From NCBI GenBank assembly GCA_023213395.1, contig CM041465.1, positions 225,067,741 to 225,131,740 on the forward strand: a stretch of 64,000 nt of DNA, written 5' to 3'. The notes below the pieces were generated by a model. That model made no database searches and had not been told where the DNA came from. It worked only from the letters and a program-made list of their open reading frames with translations. The position numbers and the translations under genes were made by a program. Of this stretch, positions 1 through 12,200 are shown in pieces. The stretch's first letter is position 1. Every line of letters starts with the position of its first letter. The DNA comes from Cycas panzhihuaensis. Taxonomy: Eukaryota; Cycadophyta.

Positions 1-1113
1 TCTAACTCATGCTTTGTTTGGGGTGGTATCTACATGTATGGATCCATACCCTATATCTAAAGAAGAAAAAGCTTAAATTGCATGCCCCCTCCTCTCATAG
101 TGCATAGACAAGTGCAATAGTCTATAACTAAAAAACATTGAAAACTTTTGTTAATTTATATTATGTGATTAAAGAGATTATAAGCTAGACCTTCCTCTAA
201 GTTTTTAGGTTAAAGCAAATGAGATTGATGGAGGTGGTTCGTTGGAGCTCTCTTCTAATTTATTTCTTGTTGTTACCTTCATTTCATTTATATTTCTTCT
301 TCGACTACTTCATCATGTATTGTACTTTCTTGATTGCTTGAATGATGTTTGTTGGAAATAATGATTACAATTCATATTTTATTTTAGATTCGAGGCCTCT
401 CATATATATTTTAATTTGTTGGGCATTCAATGATTAGTGATGCATGTATTAAGAGCTCTTAATATTCTAGATTATATTTCACTAATATTATTGTTTGTTC
501 TAGTCTAATCGATAATGTAAAGAAGTTATACGTGAATGCTTGCCATCATATAATCATGGTTCTATTCTGACATCTTATTGATTGTCATGCATACTATAAA
601 TATGTTGATACTTTTAAACATAGGGTTACAAAGGTGATTATCTCCATGTCATGTCTCAAATAGAGCCTAAAATATAGGTTCAATTTGCTTATCTAATTTT
701 ATGATAATATTTCTCTTTACCTCCATTTATTTTTCTTATATTAAATTTGCCTTAATATATTCATATGAGAATTAGTAGTGATAGTTATCATTAGCTTCTA
801 TTTTTGTTCTATGCTAATTTTGTTGTCTACATAATATGAACTTCTAATTGTAGGAAAAGACTCATGATTGTGGCATGATTTTATTGAATCTTGATTTTTA
901 GAGGGGCTATGGGTGTATGATTGTGGCACATAGACTATTATTGCTATTGAAAAAGAAAGAGAATTAATTCTTTAGAGCAACATGGAGGAAACTACTTTGT
1001 TTCACCCCTATTCATTCTTCATGCAATTAGTCTCTTTCTTAGTTAGTTGCATTTGCCAATCCCTCTTCTTTGGATAATAAATGAAAAGTATAATGCCACT
1101 CTTAATCTGACTC
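1..1113. other. AT-rich DNA without recognisable gene
   Basis: No long open frame, LTR, PBS or protein motif was recognised on either strand. The sequence is AT-rich and runs directly into the microsatellite at its right end. It may be host intergenic DNA or a very old element. I cannot assign it. Confidence 0.5.
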
Positions 1114-1116
1114 ATG

Positions 1117-3147
<2,031 letters not shown>

Positions 3148-3155
3148 GTATATAT

Positions 3156-3559
3156 TGTTACATAACTTATCCGGCTACGTTATGTAAACCACTAGCATAC
3201 AGAAAGCTATCAAGATAACGTTAATTATGGAACTTCGTGCATGTGCCGTCAAGCTGGTCAATGGTGTACTTGGAAGCTGCTGTTTAATAGAATGTAAGGC
3301 CACTTAGGCTGCCGATAGGATTACATGTATAAGACCCTCTTTTGTCTATATAGGGGTCATAAATTGTAAATGTTGATTATCTTGATAGAACATTTTATAA
3401 AGATTATTTTGTGGTACTTTCTATCTTTGGTGATCATTTAGCACTCTAGTGTTCTTATGAAACTCTTGGTTAATTTGTTTGCTCTATTAGATAAGAAGAT
3501 GCTATTGCGATTATCAATTCTCTGCTATCTAAAGAGTGCTGGTAAGAAGAAATGTCCCA
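3156..3559 (+). repeat. Chromovirus G0, first LTR
   Basis: 404 bp starting TGTTACATAACTTAT and ending CCCA, matching the copy at 7067-7470 along its whole length at roughly 90% by eye. A TATA-like CTATATAGG lies near 3345 and probably marks the U3/R border. The left flank is the TA microsatellite. Confidence 0.92.
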
Positions 3560-3561
3560 AG

Positions 3562-3573
3562 TGTTATCAGAGT
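3562..3573 (+). promoter_or_regulatory. Primer-binding site of unit A
   Basis: TGTTATCAGAGT lies two bases after the LTR. It differs from the initiator-tRNA-Met type TGGTATCAGAGC by two transversion or transition changes. Unit B keeps the exact motif at the same place. Confidence 0.8.
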
Positions 3574-4892
3574 TACGTTGCGATCATGGGAAGCTACCCG
3601 AAAGATCAAAATTTTTTTTTTCCCTGTCAAATCAAGTACTCTCTCTAGTAGAGATTAAGGAAAGACCTTCACTTAGTACTCTCTCCACAGAGATTGAGGA
3701 ATGATATTGGGACAGTCCAAGAGTTAGGAGAAAAGGAAATTCTTTTCCCAAGTAACGCTAGTACTTTATCCTTTATCTTTCATCTGGTTTTAATTTCATT
3801 TCTATATTTCGATTTATGTATTAAATTATATCTAAAGGGTAGATAACACCATTGTGCGACTACCCTTTCTCCCTTCCACCTCGTTTCCAAGTAGATATCA
3901 CTACTAGGCAGCTACCCAAGTAGTTAGGTAGAGACCCTATACTGGGGGTCTTTAAATGTCGTATGGATCTATCATTCTAGCTAAGCGCATAGTGGCCCTC
4001 CTACCCTTTACGTGAAGGATTGGAGTAACACTCCTGAGCCAAGCCCTAGACAGAACCTGGCTATGGAAGTGCACATTCACATACCTTCGGGTATATAGGA
4101 GGACCCCTTCAGGTCCCAATCCTTTCCTAGCATAGGTAGCTATCGATCGTTGAAGTCTTAGAGTGTAGTGGTTAGCAGTTAGCACCATGAAGCTACCTAC
4201 CTTGAACTTCTATAGTTTATTAGCAGGCCTATAAGACCAAGCACACCTTGTCTAGTGGTAGGCAGGATACTTTGGTATACATATTCCAGGTTCAGACCGT
4301 AAGTCACCTCACATTTTGAAAAAAAAAAAAAAGTTCATCCTCTTTTGAACTTAGAACACATCGGTAGTCAGACCCACTATAGGAAGGAGAAAAAAAACAA
4401 AGGGAAGAAAAGAAAAGAAAAAAAAATAAAAGAGAGAAAAAGAAAAAAAAAATAAAAGAGAGAGAAAACAAAAACAAAACAAAACAAAAAAAACTCCACT
4501 TAGTTCAGTGAGAAAATTTACCCTTACAAATATATACCTCATTTTGATCAGCATATCGTACTGGTCAATTTGCACTAAGTTGGTACATACCAAAAATTTT
4601 CACGTTTTTTTAGTACCAGGTTGCCGGTGGGCCCCACCACCCCCACCCCCAATACACTTTATATATCCCATTTGGATAAGATTTTTGCACTTATTTGAGA
4701 GAATCATATATCTTTTTTATATAAATTTCTTTAGGGTTAACAGGCTATAGACACCCCATAATCTCCGCATTTTTCCCCTTTCTCTTTCCCTCAATAACTC
4801 CCTTTTCCTTACATCTTGTTCTTTCTTGATCTGTCCCTCTTCGTTCATTCCCCTTCTTCCTACTTATTCCTGCCTCTTTACACCCTTTCTCC
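3574..4892 (+). other. Unit A untranslated leader with tRNA-like segments
   Basis: A 1.3 kb non-coding leader lies between PBS and gag. About 4135-4200 and 4245-4305 contain motifs resembling the A-box part of a tRNA (AGTGTAGTGGTTAGCAGTTAG and TGTCTAGTGGTAGGCAGGAT), and the second is followed by GGTTCAGACC, close to a B box. Runs of A and purine-rich DNA follow (4319-4500). The same layout occurs in unit B (about 8060-8420), so it predates the tandem duplication. A SINE-like insertion in the ancestral leader would explain it; no folded tRNA was verified. Confidence 0.5.
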
Positions 4893-5765
4893 ATGGCTCC
4901 TCAGAGTAACAGTGACAAAATCTCGGCACTCAAGACCTACATCACCAATATCAAGGAGGATTTCACCCATATGCACGAGGAGGTTAAAAATGAAGTAACT
5001 ACCATGCGAGAAGAATTTACCTCAAGACTGTCAAACCTAGCATCCTATGATGATGTCCAAAATATAATTAAGAAGTTGAACAACTTCTCTCCTCCACTGC
5101 TAGTCAGCCCCACACAACAAGAAATCATACCTCTGCCTTCACGTTAATAGCAACCATTTCATCATAAGATCAACATACCCACATTTGATCCAGATCTCAA
5201 TAGGGATAGTGCACGAAGTTAGATTAGCAAGCTAGAGTCCTACTTTACACTCAACTCAATGTTAGTAAATGAATAACTTATATTTGCTTCCATCCACTTA
5301 GATGGGAAGGAACATCATTGGTTCCGATGGTGGAAGCGGGAGTACCCCTCTAGCCAATCTTAGACACACTTCTCTACTTGATTTTTTGAGCAGTATGAAG
5401 ACACTTAGAACTAATCGTTTTTCACACAACTAACACTTTTGAAGTAAGTATCCTCTGTCAAAGTTTATACTCATGAGTTCCAATCTTTACGTAATTGAGT
5501 TGATCAGCAACTTGATAAATAGACAGAGATAGATACGTATGTATTTGGGCTTAAAGAATGTATCCAAATGTGCCTGAAGACAATCTCCTTATCTACTCTA
5601 AAAGATGTAATTAATATGGCTAAAGCAGTAGAAGCAGAGTTTGCTGCTGAAAGACCTCCTCCATTCAGACGAGACTTCACTTAGCTTTCATGATCTCAAT
5701 AAGCTGATACGGCTTGGTCCTAAAGACCACATCCAACTGACTACCAACGATCGCACCCATGACCA
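4893..5765 (+). pseudogene. gag: Chromovirus gag, unit A
   Basis: The gene would encode the Gag structural protein of the element. The start MAPQSNSDKI at 4893 is shared with unit B at 8799. The first 84 codons are open and contain a likely coiled-coil stretch rich in Glu and Lys, then stops and shifts appear. Downstream, reading frames keep recognisable Gag blocks such as FDPDLNRDSA and the AHHWF-like block near 5310. The nearby CT-rich upstream region and the PBS distance fit a Gag start. It is inactivated by several stops, many at codons that would have been Gln or Trp. Confidence 0.8.
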
Positions 5766-5798
5766 GAGGACTCCCTAGCTACATCTCTTGAGCAATGC

Positions 5799-6300
5799 AT
5801 GAAGGAACCATGTTCGAAGTCCATACACATCACTCCAATAGAGGCACAACGTTGTCGGGAAGCCAGTTTATATATGCAATGTTTTAAAAAATGGACCATT
5901 GGTCACGGTAGAATCTGCAAAGGCAGGAAGATGATCTTCACAATTGACGTGGACTTATCTTTGGAAGATGACCCCGAGACTGAGCATGAATATGATGATA
6001 AATCCCAAGGCCACCCTATTGATGAGTTACCACTATCTCCTGGATCTTACTCCATTTTAGTAGTCATAGATAGGTTGACAAAATATACCCACTTCTTACC
6101 TATTCACACAACCTATAAAGCTCCACGGATTGCTAATATTTACATCCAGATAATATTTCGTTTGCACGGTTTTCCATCCACCATTGTATGTGATCGCGAC
6201 CCTAAATTCATTATCTCCTTCTGGCAGGAGCTATTCCATGCGTTAGGAACATCATTTAACATGAGTTCAGCATACCATCCACAAACTGATGGCTAATCTG
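5799..6300 (+). pseudogene. pol: Zinc knuckle and PR leader fused to integrase core, unit A
   Basis: The open frame begins in the Gag C-terminus with a degenerate zinc knuckle (around 5869-5921, QCFKKWTIGHGRICK), continues through an acidic linker, and at about 6025-6050 passes straight into an integrase core. Visible integrase motifs are VVIDRLTKYTHF with the first Asp and VCDRDPKF with the second; the frame then hits TAA at 6295, just before the expected catalytic Glu (SEVLNK). In unit B the same acidic linker continues into the protease. Unit A has therefore lost protease, RT and RNase H by one deletion that happens to leave the frame open. Confidence 0.85.
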
Positions 6301-6860
6301 AGGTCCTTAACAAAACTCTGGAGACCTACTTATGTTGCTTTGTATCTGATCACTAGTCTAAATAGACATCATGGCTAGTCCTAGCTGAGTATTGGTATAA
6401 CTCCTCACATCATTCAGCCATTGGAATATCCTCATTTTTGGCCCTCTATGGGTATCCCCCACCGTCCCACCACACCTTGGCTACCAACCTCTGCACGGGA
6501 GCAGTACAACAAAAATTGCAGCATATGGACTAAATTCTCCACACCCTTAAATAAAACCTATCCATGGCCCAAAATTGAATGAAACAATTAGCAAACTGCC
6601 ATCGCTCTAGTCGCTACTTCAATATTGGTGATCTTGTATTCCTTTATCTCCAACCTTATAAGCAACAATCCCTTCACTATCATAAGAACCACAAACTTAG
6701 CCCTCGATATTATGGCCCCTATAAAGTCCTTAAACACATTAGTGAAGTTGTATATGCTCTCGACCTTCCTCCCACCACAAATATTCATAATGTTTTTCAT
6801 GTCTCCTGTCTTCGGAAGTGTCTAAGCAAAACCCATATTCCCTAGACAACCCTTCCAGGT
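6301..6860 (+). pseudogene. pol: Integrase C-terminal part, unit A
   Basis: Reading on past the stop at 6295, frames keep SEVLNKTLETYL with the catalytic Glu and then a block ending in ALYGYPPP. From 6579 an open stretch contains NIGDLVFLYLQPYKQ and RYYGPYKVLKHI, followed by NIHNVFHVSCLRK, the usual C-terminal domain of Ty3/gypsy integrases. Stops interrupt it at about 6358, 6532 and 6574. Confidence 0.85.
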
Positions 6861-6889
6861 TTGGATGAAGAGTAAACCTTATCCTTACC

Positions 6890-7045
6890 TCCAGAATGTA
6901 TACTGGCTACTAGACAATGCCATCTCCAGAATCAGTCTATTTCAGAATATTTGATAGAGTGGACATGCTACAACTCTCATGAAGCAACTTGGGAGTCCGA
7001 GGAGTTTATCAAAGAGCACCCACATCTCACATGCCTCAAGGACTC
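6890..7045 (+). pseudogene. Chromodomain at pol C-terminus, unit A
   Basis: After the integrase C-terminus the frame contains ISEYLIEWTCYNSHEATWES and EEFIKEHPHL. This is the aromatic and acidic pattern of the chromovirus chromodomain, which in this family is thought to steer integration toward marked chromatin. It places the element among chromoviruses. It stops at TAG near 7051, next to the polypurine tract. Confidence 0.85.
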
Positions 7046-7049
7046 GGTA

Positions 7050-7066
7050 TCTTAGGGGAGGGGACC
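7050..7066 (+). promoter_or_regulatory. Polypurine tract before middle LTR
   Basis: TCTTAGGGGAGGGGACC lies immediately before the LTR start at 7067, the expected plus-strand primer site for reverse transcription of unit A. Confidence 0.85.
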
Positions 7067-7470
7067 TGTTACATAACTTATCTGACTAAGTTATGTAAAC
7101 CACTAGTATACAGAGAGCTATCAAGATAAGGTCAATTATGGAACTTCGTGCATATGCCATCAAGCTAGCCAATGGTGTACTTAGCTGTTATCGTCCAATA
7201 GAATGTAAGGTCGCTTATGTTGCCAATAGGATTACATGTATAAGACCCTCTTTTGTCTATATAAGGGTCATAAATTGTAAATGTTGATTATCTTAATAGA
7301 ATATTTTATAAAGATTGTGATGTAGTACTTTCTATCTTTGGTGATCATTTAGCGCTTTGGTGTTCTTGTGAAACTCTTGGTTAATTTATTTGCTCTATTA
7401 GATAAGAAGACGCTACTGCGATTGTCAATTCTCTGCTATCTGAAGAGTGTTGGTGAGAAGAAATATCCCA
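7067..7470 (+). repeat. Chromovirus G0, middle (shared) LTR
   Basis: 404 bp, TGTTACATAAC to TCCCA. It acts as the 3' LTR of unit A, with a polypurine tract on its left, and as the 5' LTR of unit B, with a PBS on its right. A TATA-like CTATATAAG is near 7256. Confidence 0.93.
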
Positions 7471-7472
7471 AG

Positions 7473-7484
7473 TGGTATCAGAGC
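7473..7484 (+). promoter_or_regulatory. Primer-binding site of unit B
   Basis: TGGTATCAGAGC matches the plant initiator-tRNA-Met type PBS and lies two bases after the LTR end. Confidence 0.9.
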
Positions 7485-8372
7485 TGCGTCACGATCGTGG
7501 GAAGCTTTCCAAAAGATCAGAATTTCTTTTTTCCCCTATCAGATCGAGTACTCTCTCTAGTAGAGATCGAGGAAAGACCTTCACTTAGTACTCTCTCTAT
7601 GGAGATTAACGAATGGTACTGGGACAATCCAAGAGTTGGGAGAAAAGGGAAATTCTTTTCCCAGGTAATACTAGTACTTTATCCTTTATTTTTCATCTAG
7701 TTTTAATTTCATTTCTATATCTCAAGTTCTATATTAAATTGTATCTAAAGGGTATATAACACTGTTAGGTGGCTACCCTTTCTCCCTCCCACCTCCTTTC
7801 TCAAGTAGATAACATCGTTGGGCGGCTACCCAAGTAGTTAGGTAGAGACTCTGTACTAGGGGTCTTTAAATATCGCAAGGATCTATTGTTCTAGCTAAGT
7901 GCATAGTGGCCCTCCTGTACTTTGCGCGAAGGATTGGAGTAACACTCATGAGCCAAGCCCTAGACAGAACCTAGCTACGGAAGTGTGCCTCCACGTACCT
8001 TTGGGTATATAGGAGGATCCATTTAAGTCCCAATCCTTTCGTAGCATAGACAACTATCGACTATTGAAGTCTTGTAGTGCAGTGGTTAGAGATTAGCACC
8101 ATGAAGCTACCTACCCCGAACTTCTATAGTTTATTGGCAGGCCTATAAGACCAACCACACCTTGTCTAGTGGTTAGTAGGATACTTTGGTATACATATTC
8201 TAGTTTTAGACCGTAAGTCACCTCATATTTTGAAAAGAAAAAAAAAAAAAAAAGATTCATCCTACTGCCTGAACTCAGAACCTGTCAGCATAGTCATACC
8301 CACTACAAGAAGGAGAAAAAAAAAGGAAAGAAAAGAAAAGAAAAAAAAAATGAAGAAAAGAAAAGAAAAGGG

Positions 8373-8403
<31 letters not shown>

Positions 8404-8798
8404 AAAAAATCCACTTAGTTCAATGAGAAAATTTACCCATACAAATATATACCTCATTTTGATCAGCACATCGTACTAGTTAATTTGCACTAAGTTGGTA
8501 CATACCAAAAATTTTCACCTTTTTTTAGTATCAAGTCGCCAATGGGCCCCACCCCCCCTACACTTTATATATCCCATTTAAACGAGCTTTTCACACTTGT
8601 TTGAGAGAACCTAATATCTTATTTATATAAATTCCTTTGAGGTTAATAGGCTATAGACGCCCCACAATCTCCCCATTTTGCCCCCTTCTCTTTCCCTCAA
8701 TATCTCCCTTTTCCTTACGTCCCATTCTTTCTTGATTGATCCCTCTTCATTCATTACTCTTCTTTCTACTTATTCCCGCCTCTTTATTCCCTTTCTCC
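7485..8798 (+). other. Unit B untranslated leader with tRNA-like segments
   Basis: This parallels the unit A leader. tRNA-like segments are at about 8066-8125 (TAGTGCAGTGGTTAGAGATT) and 8160-8215 (TGTCTAGTGGTTAGTAGGAT, later GTTTTAGACC), then poly(A) and AAAG-rich DNA (about 8233-8410). The lysine-rich open frame over the purine run is not a gene. Confidence 0.5.
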
Positions 8799-9520
8799 AT
8801 GGCTCCTCAGAGCAACAGTGACAAAATCTTAACACTTGAGACCTACATCATGAATATCAAGGAGGATTTCACCCACATGCACGAGGAGGTTAAAAATGAA
8901 GTAGCTACCATGTGAAAAGAATTTACCTCAAGACTGTCAAACTTAGCATCCCATGATGATGTCCAAAATATAATTAAGAAGTTGAATAACTTCTCTCCTC
9001 CACCACCAATCGGCCCCACACAGGAACAAATCATGCCTCTGCCTCCACATTAGCAGTAGCCATTTCATCATAAGATTAACATACCCACATTTGATCCAGA
9101 TCTCAACAGGGATAGTGCACGAAGTTGGATTAGCAAGATAGAGTCCTACTTTACACTCAACCCAATGTCAGTAAATGAACAACTTACATTTGCTTCCATC
9201 CACTTAGATGGGAAGGCACATCATTGGTTCCAATGGTGGAAGTGGAAATACCCCTCTAGCCAGTCTTGGGTACATTTCTCTACTTGTTTTTTTGAGTAGT
9301 ATGAGGAAACTTGGAACCAATCTTTTTTCACGCAGCTAACACGTTTGAAGCAAGTATCCTCTGTCAAATTTTACACTGATGAGTTACAATCTTTATGTAA
9401 TCAGGTTAATCAGCAACTTGATAAATAGAGGACCTCCCAACTACATCTCTCGAACAGTGCATGGATGAACCATCTTTGAAGTCCATACACATCACTCCAG
9501 CAGAGGCACAACGTCATTGG
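8799..9520 (+). pseudogene. gag: Chromovirus gag, unit B
   Basis: It is homologous to unit A gag from the same MAPQSNSD start. A TGA near 8912 stops the frame after about 38 codons, and later blocks remain recognisable (FDPDLNRDSA, AHHWFQWWK). Near 9428 the sequence jumps from a point equivalent to about 5522 in unit A to about 5767, a loss of about 245 bp with short shared bases at the joint. Confidence 0.8.
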
Positions 9521-9524
9521 GAAG

Positions 9525-10022
9525 TCGGTCTATGTATGCAATGTTTTAAAAAATAGACCATTGGTCACGGTAGAATCTGCAAAGGCAGGAAGATGGTCTT
9601 CACAATTGACGTGGACTTATCTTTAGAAGATGACCCCGAGACTGAGCATGAATATGTTGATGAATCCCAAGACCACCCTACTGATGAGTTGCCCCGGACC
9701 ACAGGCGAAGTTTCCTTATCAATTGTTACCTCCATTGCATATCCTAAACCACTTCGAGTCAAGGGAATACTAAGGAAAACCCCAATTACCATTTTGATCG
9801 ACGGTGGCACATCGTTAAATTTCATCGATATCTCTATTGCTCAATAGTTAAATCTTTATATAGAACTTGAAACAGGCTTTACTTGCTCCTTACCTAGTCA
9901 TCACACATTGGCTCATATACCCTTGTCTCTGATTTTTATGCCTTGTCCATAGGTGGGTCATATGCAATTCTTAGCATACAATGGCTCCAGACTCTAGGAA
10001 CTTATAGCACCAATAACTCACC
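9525..10022 (+). pseudogene. pol: Zinc knuckle and aspartic protease, unit B (cut by LINE)
   Basis: The frame contains a zinc knuckle (CMQCFKK, then HGRICKGRK, about 9528-9581), an acidic linker, and a Ty3/gypsy protease with ITILIDGGTSLNFID (about 9785-9828), where the Asp-Gly-Gly replaces the common Asp-Ser-Gly as in many chromoviruses. After a TAG near 9845 the protease C-terminus is still visible as AILSIQWLQTLGTYS (about 9967-10011). Coding identity then changes abruptly to LINE ORF1. RT, RNase H and integrase of this unit are absent from the window. Confidence 0.85.
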
Positions 10023-10329
10023 CATGGCCCCTATCTGGATTCAGCTACCTGGTCTTCCTTTGCAACATTGGAACATGGAAGTTTTGAAGGTGATCGAGAG
10101 AGCTATGGGCCCCCTCCTAGCGATTAACTCAACAACCAAAAACAAGAGTAGGCTCATCAATGCCAGGTTTTGTGTTCTGGCCAGAATCGACAAGCCTCTT
10201 ATTGATGAAGTATGGATGGACATGGAGGACTAGAGTTGGGCCCAACCACTGATATATGAAATGGATAATTTTAGATGCTCGATCTGTAGATGGTTGGGGC
10301 ACTTACCCCAGAAATGCCTAGGATAAAAG
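10023..10329 (+). pseudogene. LINE ORF1 C-terminal part with zinc knuckle
   Basis: It encodes the C-terminal part of an L1 ORF1 RNA-binding protein. IWIQLPGLPLQHWNMEVLKV, ARFCVLARIDKPL and the zinc knuckle CSICRWLGHLPQKC (C-x2-C-x4-H-x4-C, 10,276-10,317) fit the plant DUF4283/zinc-knuckle type. A TAG interrupts at about 10,231. The upstream part is missing. The frame is open across the chromovirus junction from 9943. Confidence 0.85.
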
Positions 10330-10880
10330 CAAATAGAGGAAGAAAAACAGAAAGAAAACATAGAGCCAAAAGATAATATCCAGAAGGTGGGGGAATCCCT
10401 TGAGTTGGAACAAGAAAGGAGTGCTCTTGAGGAGCAAGAAGAGTGCCCTCTTGAAGTATGAGGAGAGTTCCCTCCTGAGACAAAAGGTGTAAAGGACTTT
10501 GGTTTTGACCCCAACTTGGAGGACACCCTCTCTGATATTGGTGATCAAGAAATCCAGGCACCTGGCTCACTAGAGCTATCCAAAGAAGAAGACAAAGTGG
10601 GGGAAGTTTCCCTAGAAGGTGAGAGTGAAGATATCCCATCTCAGGTGGTCTAGCATGAAGAGGCCCAGAAAAAGTTTCTGGATGTCGACTCCAAAAAGCA
10701 GGTAGGCATGCCCCCTCTGAGAATAGTTCAGGAGAGGGAGGCGGTTACTCAGATGGATCAAGGTAACTAGAAAACCCTCAATGAGGGCTTCTTGGAAAGT
10801 CCTAAACTCAGATCTAGAATTGACAAATGGGACCCCCCCAAAGGGGATGCAACGAAGATTTGGAAGCAAAGGAAGAAAAG
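10330..10880 (+). pseudogene. LINE ORF1 tail and ORF1-ORF2 spacer
   Basis: A Glu/Lys-rich low-complexity frame follows the zinc knuckle, with repeats of EEQEEC-like acidic residues, broken by TAA/TAG/TGA. It is the expected variable C-terminus of ORF1. No other motif is seen. Confidence 0.5.
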
Positions 10881-11640
10881 ATGAAACTCATCTCATGGAA
10901 TGTTAGGGGATTGAATGCCCCCTCTAAATAAAGGATCCTAAGAGATATGAGAAGGAGGGAACCCCCAGATCTTATTTTTGTACAAGAGATAAAATTGAAT
11001 TTGGAAAACAGCCTAAACGCTAGGATCACAATCTGGAAAAAAATAGAAGGCAAAGGAGCAGGCAATAATCAAGGGACTGGAGGTCTAATGGTGATGTGGA
11101 ACCCAGATGAATGGATTGGGGAAACCTTTAAGGAGGAGGATTCCTTTCTATCCATGTGGTTTACTAACAGGAGAAACAACATGAAATGGCTAGCTATAAA
11201 TGTTTATGCCTCAAATCACCATGAGGGAAGGAAGAGATTATGGGATAGGATAATGGAAGTCCATGCAGAATGTGGTGCTCCTTGGCTGGTAGCCGGAGAC
11301 TTCAATACAATTCTTTGTCTAGAGGATAAGAAAGGGGGCCAAGAAGGATGGACAAGCAACTTGCACAGCCTTGACTACTTCATGTAGAAGGGGGGGCCTC
11401 ATGGATGTGAAGTTGAGAGGTGTACCTTTCACGTGGTCAAATAAAAGGATGGGTAACCAATTGATCCAGATTAAATTGGATATAGTCATGGTAAACTACG
11501 AGTGAACTAGGTGCTTCAATGACTTTTACCTTAAGGCACTCCCTAAAATCAGATTGAATCATTCTCCTCTTCAACTCATATTCTCGGATATGGAGAAGCA
11601 CAAGAGGTCACCTTTTAGATTTGAAATGATATGGATCAGA
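10881..11640 (+). pseudogene. LINE ORF2 AP-endonuclease domain
   Basis: The domain nicks target DNA to start reverse transcription. MKLISWNVRGLN marks the start at 10,881 (catalytic Asn motif). FVQEIK corresponds to the QETK motif, then GGLMVMW and WLVAGDFNTIL (GDFN, about 11,300). The open stretch 10,947-11,387 is stopped by TAG. The conserved tail continues in other frames (FTWSNKR-like and SDH-like blocks). Confidence 0.9.
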
Positions 11641-12200
11641 CACCCAGATCTCACACAGAAGGTGGAGGAATGGTGGAATGTCCCAATTTAGGGGCATGCA
11701 ATGTATAGATTCTCAAAAAGGCTCGATTGGGTAAAAAGGCAAGTGAAAGTTTAGAACAAAGAAATATTTTAGAATAGTCATCTTCTTAAGGACCAAACTA
11801 TTAAGAATCTAAACGAAATTAAGAAAAGGATTCAGAATAAAGGTAGAACCCAGGTTTTGGATAAAACGGAAAGAGACTTGATTGAAAACCCGGAAGAACT
11901 GCTTAACAGAGAAGAGATTCATTGGAGACAAAAGTTTAGGGCCATCTAGCTTATAGAGGGAGATAGGAACACCAAATTCTTTTACATGACTGCAATAAAG
12001 CATAGAGTTAGTAATAGAATTAATGGTCTTCAAAGGGATGACGACTCGCTAGTGACCTACACAAAAGATATTAAAGACTTCATGAGTGATTACTTTAAGG
12101 AATTATTCACTAAACTGTAGGGAGGAGAGAGGGTTGCTAGAGATATTTTCCTGAGATTTATACCCAGTTTGGTCAACGAGGCCCAAAACTATTCATTTAC
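11641..12200 (+). pseudogene. LINE ORF2 linker between endonuclease and RT
   Basis: Frames broken by several TAGs keep typical blocks such as HWRQKFR, then LIEGDRNTKFFYMTAIKHR (about 11,955-12,005). This is the usual connection between the domains. Confidence 0.75.

Larger units (their letters stand above)
3156..10022 (+). mobile_element. Tandem Ty3/gypsy chromovirus, two units sharing one LTR (G0)
   Basis: The order is LTR (3156-3559), internal region A (3560-7066), LTR (7067-7470), internal region B (7471 to about 10,020). Both LTRs are 404 bp and each is followed two bases later by an initiator-tRNA-Met type PBS. Unit A ends in a chromodomain and a polypurine tract just before the middle LTR, so the units are head to tail. 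Unequal recombination between LTRs of two copies would give this arrangement. Unit A lacks RT and RNase H. Unit B has lost about 245 bp of gag compared with A and is cut in its protease by a LINE. No third LTR is in the window. Many in-frame stops show that both units are dead. Confidence 0.88.

Noticed and set aside
4120-4310. Functional tRNA genes
   Set aside because: Only box-like pieces are seen, with no credible acceptor stem or anticodon arm, and they lie within a retroelement leader.
8230-8418. Lysine-rich open frame
   Set aside because: It is a poly(A)/AAAG tract in the chromovirus leader, with the matching minus-strand Phe-rich frame.
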